Assembly: GCA_026874595.1 (NCBI GenBank) | Contig: CM049319.1 | Span: 18,889,101 to 18,953,100 of the forward strand | DNA from: Sipunculus nudus | Lineage: Eukaryota; Annelida; Sipuncula; Golfingiida; Sipunculidae | Reading direction: 5' to 3' | DNA: 64,000 nucleotides | Part shown: positions 36,131-48,470 of the stretch, in pieces | How the letters are laid out: each line of letters starts with the position of its first letter | Numbering within the stretch: position 1 is the stretch's first letter | Position numbers and translations under genes: made by a program | Notes under the pieces: generated by a model | Seen by the model: the letters and a program-made list of their open reading frames with translations, nothing else | What the model was told of the DNA's origin: nothing | Databases searched by the model: none

Positions 36131-36936
36131 TAATGGGTCTGTAAATCATTTTTGAATGATTTATCATTTGTTACCCTAATTGTTGTTATTATTTTCTTTA
36201 TATATTTCTAATTTTCCTCCCCTTTGTACTATCCAATGTAACTAAATAGGATCTTTTTTATAATGGATTTAAATTTTTTATAATGGATTTTAAGAAAACC
36301 CTAGCATTTAAGAAAACCTTACTTCAGCATTATAACACCAATATGTTGTGGCTTTTTGTCCAAACAGCCCTGTTTAAAGCATAAGTTTACATCTGCTATA
36401 GTAAAGTCAAAGATGTCCCTGATTTAAATTGTTTGAGTAGACCGACCTATGAGAGAGACACTTAGGGCCTAAATCTTTCGGGTATTTGATCTTTCTGCCC
36501 TCCATTATAATCACTGTAGTTTTCAAGTCAAACCCTGAGGATGAAACAGACTCTCTTTTTTTTACAATAGCCAGGTTTAAGCCATGAAGGTGAGAGAAAA
36601 TCATAATCTAACTCAATATGGCAATTAAGATGTCTACAAGGAAGTGATGGATCATCATGCCTAAGTTTAATGTATTATGTCCAACTATCGTACCATATTA
36701 AAAAGCTTTCTATACTCATTCAGTAATGCTAATAACAAGGTTTCTCCTCTGCTTTGAACCTGAATATTCCTGTGTATCTCTAGATACGGTGTCACTATGT
36801 TTTATTGATTGAATGCAATCCAGAAAACCTATGTGCAGTGTACGTGTATTTTAGGTATGTCCTGACGATTAATGAACCTAAGTTGTGTGTTGGCTAGATT
36901 CTTTAAATGAATGTATATGTATATATATATATAAAT

Positions 36937-36975
<39 letters not shown>

Positions 36976-37568
36976 AACATTTGAAGAATCAATATATATG
37001 ATAAATATATCACTTTAAGTTTAACTAAATAGGCAGAAAAGACTATCGACACTGTTAAAGGTACAATGACAGGTGATATACAGGGAGTAATAAAAGGACG
37101 TTCAAAACGCTGAGATCTGATAAGTGCCCATGCCATTTCAAAACAAGCTTTCAATAGTTTTAACGAGGAGAGCGTCGCGCATACACAGTTGTCACACGTA
37201 AACAGCAGACGTCAGTGTGTATCTTGTTGTGCATGCGATACATCGAACAGTATACATTTTATCCCATTTTATGGAAAGACAAAAGCTGGTGCAGAGCAAA
37301 AGAATCTCTTGTGGAAAATGATCTTATTTCTCACCTCAGTTTCTCCGCGAATAATATCGATTGAACTGCGGGTGCCTAACTGCCAATTTTGGTAAGTAAA
37401 TATAAGTCGCTTAATACGGAGAGCTAGCACAGCTGACGCCTGTTTTAAATAGGCGTCTATACAGAACAGACTCATTTGTTATCGAGCAGTCATCTAGTAG
37501 AATGAATTCTTATACCAGTGTCATCGTTATCCATCTTTTACACGCAAATGGCAACTGACTCTTTACTG

Positions 37569-37610
<42 letters not shown>

Positions 37611-37640
37611 TAAATGATATATGTATATATGTATATTTGT
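36131..37640. other. Mixed repeats: displaced intron-1 scrap, AT and AAT microsatellites
   Basis: 36240-36420 resembles intron 1 of the family (compare 45040-45190), showing another displaced scrap. An (AT)n tract lies at about 36917-36995 and (TAA)n at 37568-37611. No gene supported. Confidence 0.5.
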
Positions 37641-37990
37641 AAGAATCGTAATGGTGATAGTGGCTGGCCGCACGATGACGTCACAGGTTAACTGAAGGGG
37701 GATGTAGGGCACTACCGCCTTATGCGCTCGTGCGCGTGGACAAATTATATATATTGTTACCAAGAATGAATGCGAGACAGCAATATCGAACGAATATCGA
37801 GACATAAGTAATATCGAGACGGACGCAGCGCGCCTTCAGTACTGCGTCACTTCACGGCTGAAGCCTTGTCTGTTATACGTTTCATCTTGTTTGTGCCGGG
37901 GGGTAATTGTCCAGGGGGTAATTGTCGGGGGGTAATTGTCCTGGGAGTAATTGTCCAGGGGGTAGTTGTCCTAGAGCCGTAAAATATGGC
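37640..37990. repeat. Dispersed non-coding repeat with CRE octamer and GGGGGTAATTGTCC minisatellite
   Basis: ATGACGTCACAGG at about 37676 and GCTCGTGCGCGTGGACAA nearby echo the intron-1 block present in every gene copy. 37897-37971 holds about five units of a 14-16 bp repeat, GGGGGTAATTGTCC with small changes. It may be the end of a DNA transposon family; no coding sequence. Confidence 0.5.
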
Positions 37991-38334
37991 ATATTGTGGA
38001 ACAAACCATATATACCTTATCTGTTAACCAAAACAAGTTACTTATATCACTTGCAAAAAAATCCATTTATCTTTACTGTAAAGAATACATGTGTATAGTG
38101 TGTCTTTCATCAAAGGCGGGCTCTGTGTTTAATGCTTTAACTGCGTATCCGACAAAAAATGCGGTCCGTAATAACGATTCGTTTTGCCGGTCACGCATCT
38201 GACGTGTCCGATCCTGGATCGACTGACCCAGTGAATTCATTGATTAAGACATAATTCCTGCCACAGACAGAATTATTCAACTTGCTCTTGCTGTGTCCCC
38301 GCCCTTTTTTTTCTTCCCAGATGTTGCGTTAATA

Positions 38335-38720
38335 CATGCTAGTCCTAACAGAAAAAATCGTTGCCCATCTAACATTCAGGGTGCTGGTATGACATTTTTT
38401 TCCCATATAGGTCACAATGAACTACATTCAGGTTTCTAAGGACATTTACCCAGGACCTCCCTGAGTTTTACGTTAAAGAATTTTAGGCCTAATGGGTACA
38501 CTTTGTGCCCCGTGAGACTGTCTGGGTTTTTAAATCCATGTTATCCATCCGTAAAATGTAGAATACAGGTTTCTATGACCTAATTTCAGGTTTCCAAGGA
38601 GATTTACTCAGGACCTATCTGAAGTTTTTGTAGGTCTAACATTTATGATATGTGCCTGAGAAACGGCCAGACGACGGGCAAGGGGTGATCGCTATTCCTC
38701 AGAGTACTAAAATTCAGCAG
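38335..38720. repeat. Short copy of the ~157-bp repeat family
   Basis: Shares GGTTTCTAAGGACATTTACC, CAGGACCTCCCTGAG and GTGCCCCGTGAGACTGTCTG landmarks and the terminal GGGGTGATCG stretch with the array at 8711-11330. Two to three units, with degraded palindromes (for example AGGTCACAATGAACT at about 38409). Confidence 0.75.
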
Positions 38721-39277
38721 AGATAAAAATTACGCGCGAAAAGCACAAAATTAAAGATGCGACATTCAGTTCCTACCAGCTCAGTGCAAAATTGTTTTTC
38801 TTAGATAAGCGTGGATTTTCCACGGGGGCAGCTATTATTATTATTATTATTATTGTTATTGTTATTGTTATTGTTATTGCGTGTACAGTGAAAGTGAAAA
38901 TTAGTTAAATTAGAAAAATGTAAAAATCTTGGTATCTGGTACAAAAGCTCTATGTGATTTTATGTTCCCAAAATATTTCCTACCATTAAATTTCAGTCCC
39001 AACCATAAGGAGGGAGGATTGAAAAATGGCGTACGTCTGTTCGTCCCTCCCGCCAAATTCTTTTACCAAATAAATCTAAAACCCCTGCTGCTTCCTTCAC
39101 CAAATTTTACAGTCAAACTCTGCACATGACTGGCATGGGATTACCGTACAGATGGCGCAACTTCTATATGTAGCGACACTTCATGTTAAGGGAGCTTGGG
39201 CTTTGACACCGATTATCCATAAAGGCAGGGAAGTGACCTGGGATCGATCTTCTAAGAGGACAGATAATACTTAACGT
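38721..39277. other. TTATTG microsatellite and LINE scrap
   Basis: 38833-38880 is a (TTATTG)n / (TTA)n tract. 39190-39277 matches the LINE piece at 25100-25185, interrupted at its end by the LTR that starts at 39278. No gene supported. Confidence 0.45.
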
Positions 39278-40010
39278 TGTTGCATGGACGTCACCCGGAC
39301 ATCGGAGGATGGCGCCACGAAGTGGTGTGGCCGCCCCCATTTCCACGCTTATGGACCCACCCCGCTATCAGTGACTACTGACGCGCTTTGAGAAACATAA
39401 ACACTATTCTGGGACCATTCAATACTGGTTTTGCAGTTCTGACGGCGCTATCGTTTCTCTCAAGCAAAAGCATAAACTTCTGCGGGTTCCACCCATTGTT
39501 GAAAGCCTATAAAACGAACTCGCCTGCAGTACGAGGCGGAACTATTGATTTTGCTACGCCACGTAACTGTTTTCCCCGGTGACCATGACCGTGGGCTCTT
39601 GGTCCCCAAGCCCACGGAATGCCATGAACCATGCCATGAACTTTATTATTTAGGAAGAGGAGAGACTTTATGTTTTCTGGTGCCATATGGATTAATACAG
39701 GACTTCAGTTTTGTGTGTGTCCGAACTATGTGTTGATGATGGACTTCAGTTTCTCGTATACCGGATTCAGTTAAGTATTTCGTTGCCGTTCGTTATTTAG
39801 AGACTCAGTTTTTCTTCAGAGACTTTGTTATAAATTACGTTATGTATTGACTATTATATTATTTGTGTACGAATGTAAATATTGTAATATATGAATATAG
39901 CACTGTTTTTGCACCCATATTTTGGTTACGTATACATTTGAAGAGAACGTGTCTGAGCATATGTGTTACGGTTCGGCCTGAGTTGTTTTGTGTGAAAAGG
40001 GACCGTAACA
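39278..40010 (+). repeat. Candidate 5' LTR of a second gypsy-like element (733 bp)
   Basis: The segment begins TGTTGCATGG and ends GACCGTAACA, so TGTT and AACA form the inverted ends. It is directly followed by a primer-binding-site-like TGGGGACCGCGACGAGAC at 40014. A TATAAAA lies at about 39508-39514, a plausible LTR promoter. The left end cuts a LINE scrap that is longer in other copies. No second copy of this LTR was found in the window. Confidence 0.55.
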
Positions 40011-40149
40011 TAATGGGGACCGCGACGAGACGCTGTATTTCGTAATAACGGCTACATTTGGATGTAAAATTTCAGTGGTCTCTATAACTTCTAGTTATTG
40101 AACTAGTATTTAACTACAATTGAACTCGTATATTTCTCCAACACTTCTA

Positions 40150-40550
40150 TTGGCCCAAGTTAAAACGAGACGTGGCGAAATACTGTAAAACTTGTCATGT
40201 GTGTCAAATGATTGGAAAACCAACCCACCAACTTAGTCCTGCGCCACTCTCGCCCATACCAACAACACATGATGCGTTTGAATCAATAATACTTGACTGT
40301 GTAGGACCACTAAGAAAAACTAAACATGGCAATGAATATGTTCTAACAATCATGTGTACTGCAACTAGATTTCCAGAAGCTATCCCTCTTAGAACTATAT
40401 CTGCAAAGAAAATTGTTGAAGCTCTGGTTAAATTTTTTACTACTTTTGGCTTCAAAGTTTCAAATTTCATGTCAAATATATTTGCCCAGGCTATGGCAGA
40501 GCTAGATGCAAGATCTGTTCCAAATGAGTATATTACAGTCAATCCATAAC
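40150..40550 (+). pseudogene. Gypsy integrase fragment (second element)
   Basis: Plus-strand frame 40172-40549: CKTCHVCQMIGKPTH is the second half of an H2C2 zinc-binding domain, and IILDCVGPLRKTKHGNEYVL with MCTATRFPEAIPLRTI forms the start of the integrase core with the first catalytic Asp. After FFTTFGF a deletion removes the second catalytic Asp region and the frame resumes as FMSNIFAQAMAEL. The C-terminal half is missing. Everything between the primer-binding site and here is also lost, so this is a heavily deleted relative of the element whose LTR precedes it. Confidence 0.75.
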
Positions 40551-41184
40551 CAACACTACGGCCGCCGCCATCTTCTTTTCACTTAGTCAATAATTTCCGT
40601 CAACCCAATCAGAAAAGTGCGATAAACGAACCTGAAACAATCATATACATTTTCCTTACCCTCTCTAAATAACATTTCATCAATGCTTCCTCTTATTTAT
40701 ACTTACGTTTTCATGTTTACTTATATAATTTTCATACATAAAAAATAACCTCGACATGTTATATTCAATTATGGACGTTATCAGTCGGGGCATGTTGCAC
40801 ATTGATCACATGCGCAGACACGAGAAACATTTCACTACAGATTCCGTTACTCAACATCTGGTTATTATGCATCACAAAACATTCTCTTACAATTGGCCAA
40901 TCATGTGTGCGCCCTTTCTGGAATTCCCCTTTACAGTCTATTTATAGATTCACCCACCTCTGCACTCTGATCCGCTATAACAATTACGTCATTGCACCCG
41001 GTCACACAGCCATGTCGGAAAGTCCCTTTTATCCTCATCAAATAAGCCAACACATAAATCCCCCTATCATTCTTATTTGTATTACTGCTTCATGTCTCAC
41101 TCGTTATTCATAACCCCACAACCATAATATTTTACCTACCTAATAATACGATATTTACAACCATGTACACTCTCCATTTCTCTT
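40551..41184. other. Unannotated AT-rich stretch
   Basis: No gene, RNA or recognisable repeat was seen. It may include the 3' terminal region of the Merlin-like element whose coding strand ends at about 41185. Confidence 0.4.
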
Positions 41185-42455
41185 CTAGGCGCTGCAAAAC
41201 TTGCATCTTGCATTACAGCAAGACCCATTGTATATACGAGAAGCGTCCCGCATAAACTCCATAAAAAAATCTAAGCCCTGGTTCTTTTCACGCCACAGGA
41301 ATACCGCCAAGTATCCAGGCAAGTGTTCTGCCTTTACTCCTAAACGTGGCATAGTGACGCCATGTTTTACTTTCTGCCACTCGCCTTCAATGGAATTGGT
41401 ATGGACACCGGTTTCAGGATTTTTGAAATGTTCGTTGTGATTTACAGTGTAATGATGGTAACCACAATCCTTCAGCTGCGCATAGGCCCGCCAACAGTCA
41501 GAATGAATAACAGAACCATATGCTATGTGTTTCTTTATTTTGGGAAACCAAAGTACTAGCACTTCGATCTGGTACTACACACATAAACACTGTTTTTTTG
41601 TTTTGCAGTTCTCTACCGCCAAATACCCATCCTCCTTTGACCTCGTGTCCGGGGTTGTATTTGCGCTTTGCAAATTTACTCTCGTCAAGTTCGACGACTA
41701 TGCCAGGACCCCCAATTTTTTCTCCAGCATCACTTGCGCGTATTATAGTTTCCTCACAGACTTCTCTGCTGAAACTCGACCAGTCCACAATTGTGTTCGG
41801 GCTGCACCCTGTTTGATATGATATTTGAGTGTGGCTTAACCCCATACTCCAAAGATAAGATAGGTCAAGTATCTCTTCTAAAGTGAGTTTTGAGAGAGCA
41901 AGCATTGATTGACAGCTTCATATTATGAATGCTGGGACGACGTTTTTGGCATGGCCACTGATAGCCATCTGTACAATCTTTGCTGTTCACACTCACCAGT
42001 CTCATACTTGCTTTACATACGGGACAAGTGCGGGCATCAGGTATGAAATGTTTTTCTATCAACCAATTTATAGTGGCCTCTTTACTCACCAAGACCTTAC
42101 GTACTAAGTACGTATGCGATAGATGGGTCAAAGTGTGAGAGGGGCCCTTTCCATAACTTAGGGGACTTTCCGAACACTGGCTGTACGAATCCACCATAGC
42201 TACTGGTTCTGTATTCGACGCCACGGAACTTACAGAAACGCAAGGCCGTTTTGAAGGTCCGGGTTGATTTTCCTCAACTACTGCATTTTTGCCAGCCCGC
42301 ATTTTTTGTAACTTTAATTTGATAGCTCTTGGACCTCTGAACTTTTTTTCACGATCTGCTTTTTCTTCAGGCGTCAATTTACGTTTTCCAACTTGCTTTC
42401 CAACCAAGGTGTCCAATTTAGTACGCAATGAACTACAACCGTCCGGTACCTCCAT
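41185..42455 (-). pseudogene. Merlin / ISXO2-like (IS1595-type) transposase, two frameshifts
   Basis: Three overlapping minus-strand frames form one protein of roughly 420 residues. 42455-41910: basic N-terminus, then a zinc-ribbon-like CPVCKASM with later DGYQWPC. 41905-41540: helix-turn-helix-like SHTQISYQTGCSPNTIVDW, then the catalytic core start VVELDESKFAKRKYN (first Asp) and GGWVFGGRE. 41540-41185: IHSDCWRAYAQL (second Asp), HTNSIEGEWQKVKHG (third acidic position) and the C-terminus. Frame changes lie near 41915 and near 41540; the second is a single extra base in a T-run. Merlin transposons move by cut and paste with 8-9 bp duplications. Only two small lesions separate it from an open frame, so it is fairly young, or one lesion is a sequencing error. 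Confidence 0.85.
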
Positions 42456-42870
42456 GTTGACTGTTGTCGTGACAGTTTGTAACGGTTCATTTATTCATTC
42501 ACATCAGAACAATTAACAGAGGTCACATGATCTGTTAATTACCACATCAATGGGATACATATTTGGATTCATGGCTATATATTCACGTTATAATGATATT
42601 TATATCTATCATATTATTTGAAAATATTCAGTTGTTAATGTATTGCTCTTATTATTACAGAACATAGAAAAGTATATCCCCCCCTATTTTATTTAAATTT
42701 CAAACACCCCTTGTACAGGTTCATGCATATGCATCACCCCCCATTGTACACCACTCCCATTCATGATCGATCTGCAATCAATTCATAAACGGTGGCGACA
42801 TCTCGTGACAGACAAGCACACCGTTTTACAACAATAGACTCAAATACCTCGGAATTCCGGATACTTTCAA
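42456..42870. other. Unannotated AT-rich stretch upstream of the Merlin transposase
   Basis: Probably includes the 5' part of the Merlin element. I could not identify its terminal inverted repeats by eye. C-runs occur at 42680 and 42737. No gene supported. Confidence 0.35.
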
Positions 42871-42875
42871 CTCGT

Positions 42876-42945
42876 CTTCATTGGCGCAGTTGGTTGAGCA
42901 GTGGACTCCTGAGCTTGCGGTGGCTGGTTCGAGACTCGTTCATTC
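42876..42945 (+). repeat. tRNA-derived SINE head (pol III A and B boxes)
   Basis: TGGCGCAGTTGGTTGAG at 42881-42897 matches the tRNA A box and GGTTCGAGACT at 42926-42936 matches the B box, about 30 bp apart as in tRNA genes. The surrounding bases do not form a convincing complete cloverleaf acceptor stem, so a SINE 5' region is more likely than a tRNA gene. The body would extend to the C/A homopolymer tract at about 43100-43123. Confidence 0.55.
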
Positions 42946-43199
42946 ACAATGTCATTGCATGTTATATACTAATAATGGATATTTCTCACTCACATTCCAG
43001 ATGCAGCAAAATCATACAGCAGAACGTCACATTCACAGGTACAACATATCACAAGGCACAATCAGTATTCAACAGTCTTTATTTGTACAATATACGTTTG
43101 CCCCCCCCCCCAAAAAAAAAAAAACTATACCCCAGTTTTTCTCTATCCCCATCAAATATATCGCCCTCTTTAGCTAGTTCCATAAAGGTGAAGCCCGCT

Positions 43200-44407
43200 T
43201 TCTATAGTCGCTCCTTTAGTGGCTTCTATGGGCTATGGGTAGTCTTAAGGCATAAGACTCAAAACAAGAAGAAATCATATCAGCCAAATATTAGCAAGTT
43301 CACCAAGCCCGTCTTACACAAAATAAAAAAAAAGTTATTGCTTTATCGATATTTTACTATATATATATGAACTTGACCAGAACACTGGGGTCTGGTAAAA
43401 ACGAAATCCATTTATCATGTTAAGTATGACGACGGATATCTTAAAAACTTTATGTATTTTTGAATTGTTTAATGCTGTTTCTGACTGCCTGGTTATACAA
43501 GAAAAAAAGTAATGTTATCGATTAAAACTGAATATTTACCTTAAAAAGTGGTTATATAGACCAAAGTGACCGGAAAATGTGGGACAAACTTTCCCCGTTA
43601 GAAAAAAAAAACAGTTTTGAAATTATGAAATAATACTCAAAATTTATTTTCCTATCAGATTACTTATACTAGCTGAGCTAAAAATAACTCGCGAAAAGCA
43701 CACATTAAAAGGCTAAACCTTCAAAAACTTACAAACTGTGAACCACTAAATTCTTATTGTAAAATCATTTGGAGCATGTATCATGGAAAAGACTTTGCTC
43801 TAGTTGAAGGAAAAATATTAATCAGTTAAATACAATCTAATATAATATAGAGTGGTATTAAAACACTTTTTTGAGGTGGGCCAAAGTGCCCTGGGTTTAT
43901 GGTACCTATATCCTATATACTTATAACATGTAGCAGAGATATGGCCATGTATTCAAATTAAGTTCACTGTATTTTGCACTTCAAATAAATAACACCTTAG
44001 TTTTCCCGTCTTTTCCCTATAGAAACACTTTTGTTATTTTTGTTTTAGCTGCGGAGGAAAATTTGACCCAATGATTTATGTTTTACTTTGAGATATCCAA
44101 GCCGTCCGAAACAAAATGGTATACTAAGGATACATGCGGAAATGAGTGAAATAGCATATTGAAGTAAGAAATGTAATTTAATTGTAAACAATAACAGGAC
44201 GTTTGCTTCACTCCGAGGCCCATTCATAATTTAGGTATCACAATGCGCATTGCAGCAAGGCGCATTATATCATTTTTATTATTACAGTGATACGCATGTC
44301 ACTACAACAACAAAACACTGTACAATTCGAAGGTTTGCACCACAAGAGGGAGAGAATAAGTTAAACGTGCCTTACATTTAAAAGAAAGGTTTAAGTCTAA
44401 ACAAAGA
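43200..44407 (+). repeat. 5' flank of unit C
   Basis: Same blocks as 4230-5348 and 49960-51294, beginning at GGCTTCTATGGGCTATGGGT. 43670-43720 has an interruption (TAACTCGCGAAAAGCACA) that also occurs next to the repeat at 38730. Confidence 0.55.
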
Positions 44408-46788
44408 ATGGACACTTTGAGGGAAATATTCTTGTTTCTGTGATTTTCCACACTCGGTTTCTTCGTCTACTATTCCGTGTTGAATTCAGGTGACCAATTG
44501 CCGGTGAGTCCCTTTTCGTTACTTAAAAGAAAAGCCCAAATGATGTCTAATTTAGCACGGCGTTATACAGTCGACACCTGGACTTCCCGAGCAATATGTT
44601 AGTTATCGAAAAATCATCTTTATTTGTATAAAAGGCAACGGTGTGATAATCTGCAACACATCACCGCACAATGACGTCACAGGACCGGAGGAACTCGTGC
44701 GCATGCACAATATAATTTATAAGCCCCCATCATGCGAGACCAGCGGAAATCCTCTCAATGTAGCCGCCTTGGAGCTAGCAAATGCCCATGATCTTCATTG
44801 CCTGTTATAAATTTCTAGCTTCAGTTTGATAAAGCCTAACAAATTGTGTTACCAACATCCTCATATATTATGCTCGATACATAAAGCAAAGATTACCATT
44901 GAAATGTGGCAAATGGATGCAAACAAAAATAGTAAACACAACAACTCATGTGCTTTCCCGTATTTGTTTATAAACAAAAAACGGGGTAGGTGCCCTGTCC
45001 ACTCCTATAGTATTAAGATATTAAGAAAGGAACAAGAAAGTTTTATTTACAATGGATTGACCTTTTTAATAATAGATTTGAAGAAAACGCAAGCATTTAA
45101 AAAAACTTCCAGCAGCATTATGACACCAGCGCATATTGTTTCTTTCAGTCCGTACAGCCCTGTTAGAGCATAATTATACATCGGTTCTGGCATTCCGTTA
45201 TGCTCTGTAGATGTTGTGGCGGTAAATGTGTCTTGTTCCACTAGACCGCAATTCCTTTCAGTAATGGGTCAATGTTGGTCTTCATTTTCTAAATACGTTG
45301 CCACGTGGATTGTTTATGGAAAAATTAATTTTGACCAAAACCAGATCCATGCCTTCTTATTTGAATTTGACTTTATGATGCTCATCCGAACTTGACCCAT
45401 TAAAAATTTTCATTTTCGTATGAAGTGAAAATTAGGGGCTCTGTTGGAAAACGTGACGAATTGTGTCTATTGAAATATTTTTTATATTGGACATCCTGAT
45501 AATGCGTTATTTTGAAACTGTTTTATATTGAAATTTCTCTTCCAGAATGCCCATGAAAACTCTTAAAGGGATCAAATTTTCAGTCAAAATTTACTTTTAC
45601 GGTACAGACATAATATGCGAACGGCGCTTTTTGAGCCACCGTTTTCTCCCCACGTGATATGTTTGGTGTTTGTTCAGAGAACTCGCAAATAAAGGCAATA
45701 CAGGGTCACGATTGGCACCCTTTTAAGTTTCTTGTGAAGTAAATTGGAATGTACACCAAGTAGGCCATCTTGTACATAGAAAAGTTTACCACTTTTCCTC
45801 CGCACGTAGACGAGGCACTTCGTTATATGATCTTTTCCATAATCATCTTTAATTGATGGGCTTGTCTGACTATTATATTCATCATAAACAAATATAGTAT
45901 AAAAGAGAATCTTTATATTTCATGCATGTTACTTTTTTTTAAATTACTCATGAGAACCACATAAAATATAATGTATAATTATTTAGAATCATAAACAGAA
46001 GGCTCAGAAGACCAAAGGCCAGACATATGAGGCGGACATTCAGCGGGATCAACAACAACTGCCATCTTTGTTTTTTTTCCTCTGCATATTATATGAAAAC
46101 TATAAGTATGAAATTGGGGAAATCTAGCCCTAAATGAATATGTTATAAATAGATATGCTTAATTGCTTTGCATGAGATGATATTGCATGGTACAAGAGAA
46201 ATATATTTTGCTGTTATAGACAGTCTGTATACCTGATGTGTAGGGCCCACGTGGAACCGGCAGGTTGTAGATGTTATTCTTAATAATCATTAATTGAAAT
46301 TATGAAAATTAATATGCCTCCGCGGTTCACAATTCACGGATTCATGGACAGGAGTGCACGTTCATTTTAATTACACAATTATGGAACTTGATGTCCTTAA
46401 TTATGCTTCAGGGCAGTCTCCAGTATGAAGCTCTGCTATCCACAGGCGTGATGGTAAAGGGAAAGACATTCAACGTGAGCAGCAAATATCTGCGCCATCT
46501 TGGTTTCTACCGTCAGGACTTTATAAAACTCAGCGATGTGAAGTTATACAATAACACATTTGTTACGGCTACGAATAGCAATAACTTTAACGAAAGCTTG
46601 GCTAATATTGGTTCTAATAAAATTTTGTTCCCGAACCACACTATTATCTACTACGATCTCGGTTTAACGACTGAAGAGATCAAAAGGTTAAAGAGGATTT
46701 GTGGCGTTAGCTACCGGAAGTTTAACTTCGATATATACCCAACACATGTTAAAACGCTTCGTACATATGCTTTTAAAATTATATGTAT
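44408..46788 (+). pseudogene. DUF1647-like gene, copy C: stop in exon 1, cut by a transposon in exon 2
   Basis: Exon 1 (44408-44503) keeps its ATG and GTGAGT donor but codon 12 is TGA where other copies have TGT or TCT. Exon 2 starts at 46412 after a TTCAG acceptor and is open: SLQYEALLSTGVMVKGK, NTFVTATNSNNFNES, YYDLGLTTEEIKRLKRICG, YRKFNFDIYPTHV. At about 46788, six bases before the expected exon end, similarity stops and the ISL2EU-like element begins. Exon 3 is absent: what follows the element is already the flank of unit D. Exon 2 retains the conserved residues, so decay appears recent. It cannot give a full product. Confidence 0.8.
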
Positions 46789-47346
46789 CACTGGCTTGCA
46801 TCTATCATTACTGGACATAAGTGTCACAGGGTATGATACCCTGGTCAATCTGATGGTTTAATGATTTGAATTCCTATGACCAGTTTGCTTAAAACTAACA
46901 AGATCATTACATCTATACTCCATTCCATTTTACTATAGTAGCACTGTAAAATATAGACGTGTTTGAAACTGTATAACTATCAAAGTTTGGTATAGACCCT
47001 GTTAAATGGGCTTCATCTGCAGTATTAGATAATTGTAACAATGTGACAAGGGTTTGTGTTGTGGGTCAAAATTATAATAAGTATAGACAGAATACCACAC
47101 AGAACAGGCAGGATACACACAAATAATATTAGTTTACCAGCCTTTACCTTTTTTTAGAGCCATACAGTCATAAACACAAAATAAAATAACGTACACATTT
47201 TATTTACAGAACAAAGAACACTCCAGAGACAAGCAAATACTATTACATTGTTAGAAGGTTTAATGAAATACTATTATTAGAAAAAAATATACAAAATTAA
47301 AACTAGAGCATTATTTATGTTTTATTTTCTTTTAAACTTTTTCAGG

Positions 47347-47591
47347 TAAGATACAAAGATAAGAATCCTCTCTCACCAGACTATGTCCCCCAAATCTTTC
47401 GTCATGTGAGTTCCCCTAGAAAGACGACTGCAAAGAAGGCCATTGAAAACTTTGAACGGCGACAGAATATGAATAAAAGACGCATTGAACAGGAAACAAG
47501 GAAAGAAGCAGTTAGTGTTTTCCTGAGTCGAGCTCTGACTGCTCCTCAGTCTGACATGCCCACAGGCAGCACAGACTCAAATTTACAGTAG
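47347..47591 (+). pseudogene. THAP-domain C-terminus and linker of the ISL2EU-like transposase
   Basis: After a TTTTTCAG acceptor-like site the frame reads NPLSPDYVPQIFRHVS, resembling the end of a THAP zinc finger (Pro-rich, VPxIF), then a basic coiled linker KAIENFERRQNMNKRRIEQE, and stops at 47591. The Cys/His part of the THAP domain is not seen and may lie in a lost or upstream exon. THAP domains bind transposon ends. Confidence 0.45.
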
Positions 47592-47679
47592 CATCTTCCA
47601 GAGAAAGATGATAACAAAACCACCAGCACTATAATGACAATGAACGATATTGCTTCTCTAGAATCATAGTGTCAATCAC

Positions 47680-48470
47680 CGCGGCCTAATTGCCAGGATC
47701 TTAAGGAACAATGCGACAATTAAAAATATAGTGAGAAAGGATTTGAAGGAAATGATGCCAAAGTAAAATATTACACAGGGCTACCTTCATATGTCATGTT
47801 GATCATTATATTTAACTTCATAAAACCTTACCTAAAAGAACTAGAAAGCATGACAAAATTCCAACAATTATTATTGACCCTTATGAGGTTAAGGTTGAAC
47901 TTAAATGTCCAAGACCTTGCCTTCGGGTTTAATGTTCATGTTTTTAACGGCATCCAGGTTCTTTAAACAGGTGATTGATGTGTGCTACCACAGACTAACC
48001 CCTGCATATGTTTTGTGGCCAGAACGTGAAATTGTCAGACAGACACTGCCTCTTTCACTCAGTCAATCATTTACGAAATGCTTAGAAATATTAATTGAGA
48101 GACTAAGCGACCTAGATGCAAGGAACGAAACATACTCTCATTCTAAATCGCAGAGTACAATAAAATATCTTATTTCCATAGCACCACAAAGGGCAATTAC
48201 CGCAAGGGGCAATCTTATTTCAAAGGGATGGGATGGAATGATTAGCGATAAATATCTCACAGGAAACTCTCCATTTTAAGATAAATAAATCTAGGAGATG
48301 TTATATTAGCAGATAGAGGGTTTGATATAGGTGATTCAGTTGGTTTGCACTGCGCTAAGGTTGAAATCCCAGCCTTCACTAAGGGTAAAATGCAATTAAG
48401 CATGCTTGAAGTTGAGAAAACTCGAAACAAAGCTACTCTTAAGAATACATGTAGAGCGGGTTATTGAGCC
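47680..48470 (+). pseudogene. DDE_Tnp_4-type transposase core, broken
   Basis: 47840-47900 gives LRLNLNVQDLAF (helix-turn-helix preceding the core). The frame at 47905-48279 has ASRFFKQVIDVCYHRL, WPEREIVRQTLPLS, RNETYSHSKS and TIKYLISIAP, then KGWDGMISDKYLTG. 48300-48430 reads [13 protein letters not shown], the second catalytic Asp box, and [10 protein letters not shown]. The first catalytic Asp segment (before LEILIERLSDL) is deleted and stops separate the frames. The family is IS4/PIF-Harbinger-like DDE_Tnp_4. Confidence 0.7.

Noticed and set aside
36903-37154. Minus-strand 83-codon frame with Tyr/Ile repeats
   Set aside because: Produced by the (AT)n microsatellite.
40204-40542. Minus-strand 112-codon frame opposite the gypsy integrase fragment
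   Set aside because: Antisense shadow; the plus strand carries the zinc-binding and catalytic motifs.
41362-41821. Plus-strand open frames opposite the Merlin transposase
   Set aside because: They are antisense shadows of the conserved minus-strand transposase.
42876-42945. Functional tRNA gene
   Set aside because: A and B boxes are present but acceptor-stem pairing and overall fold are not convincing; a SINE head explains it better.
42792-43370. Plus-strand 192-codon frame spanning the SINE head
   Set aside because: Runs through a tRNA-like region, C and A homopolymers and unit C flank; no protein features.
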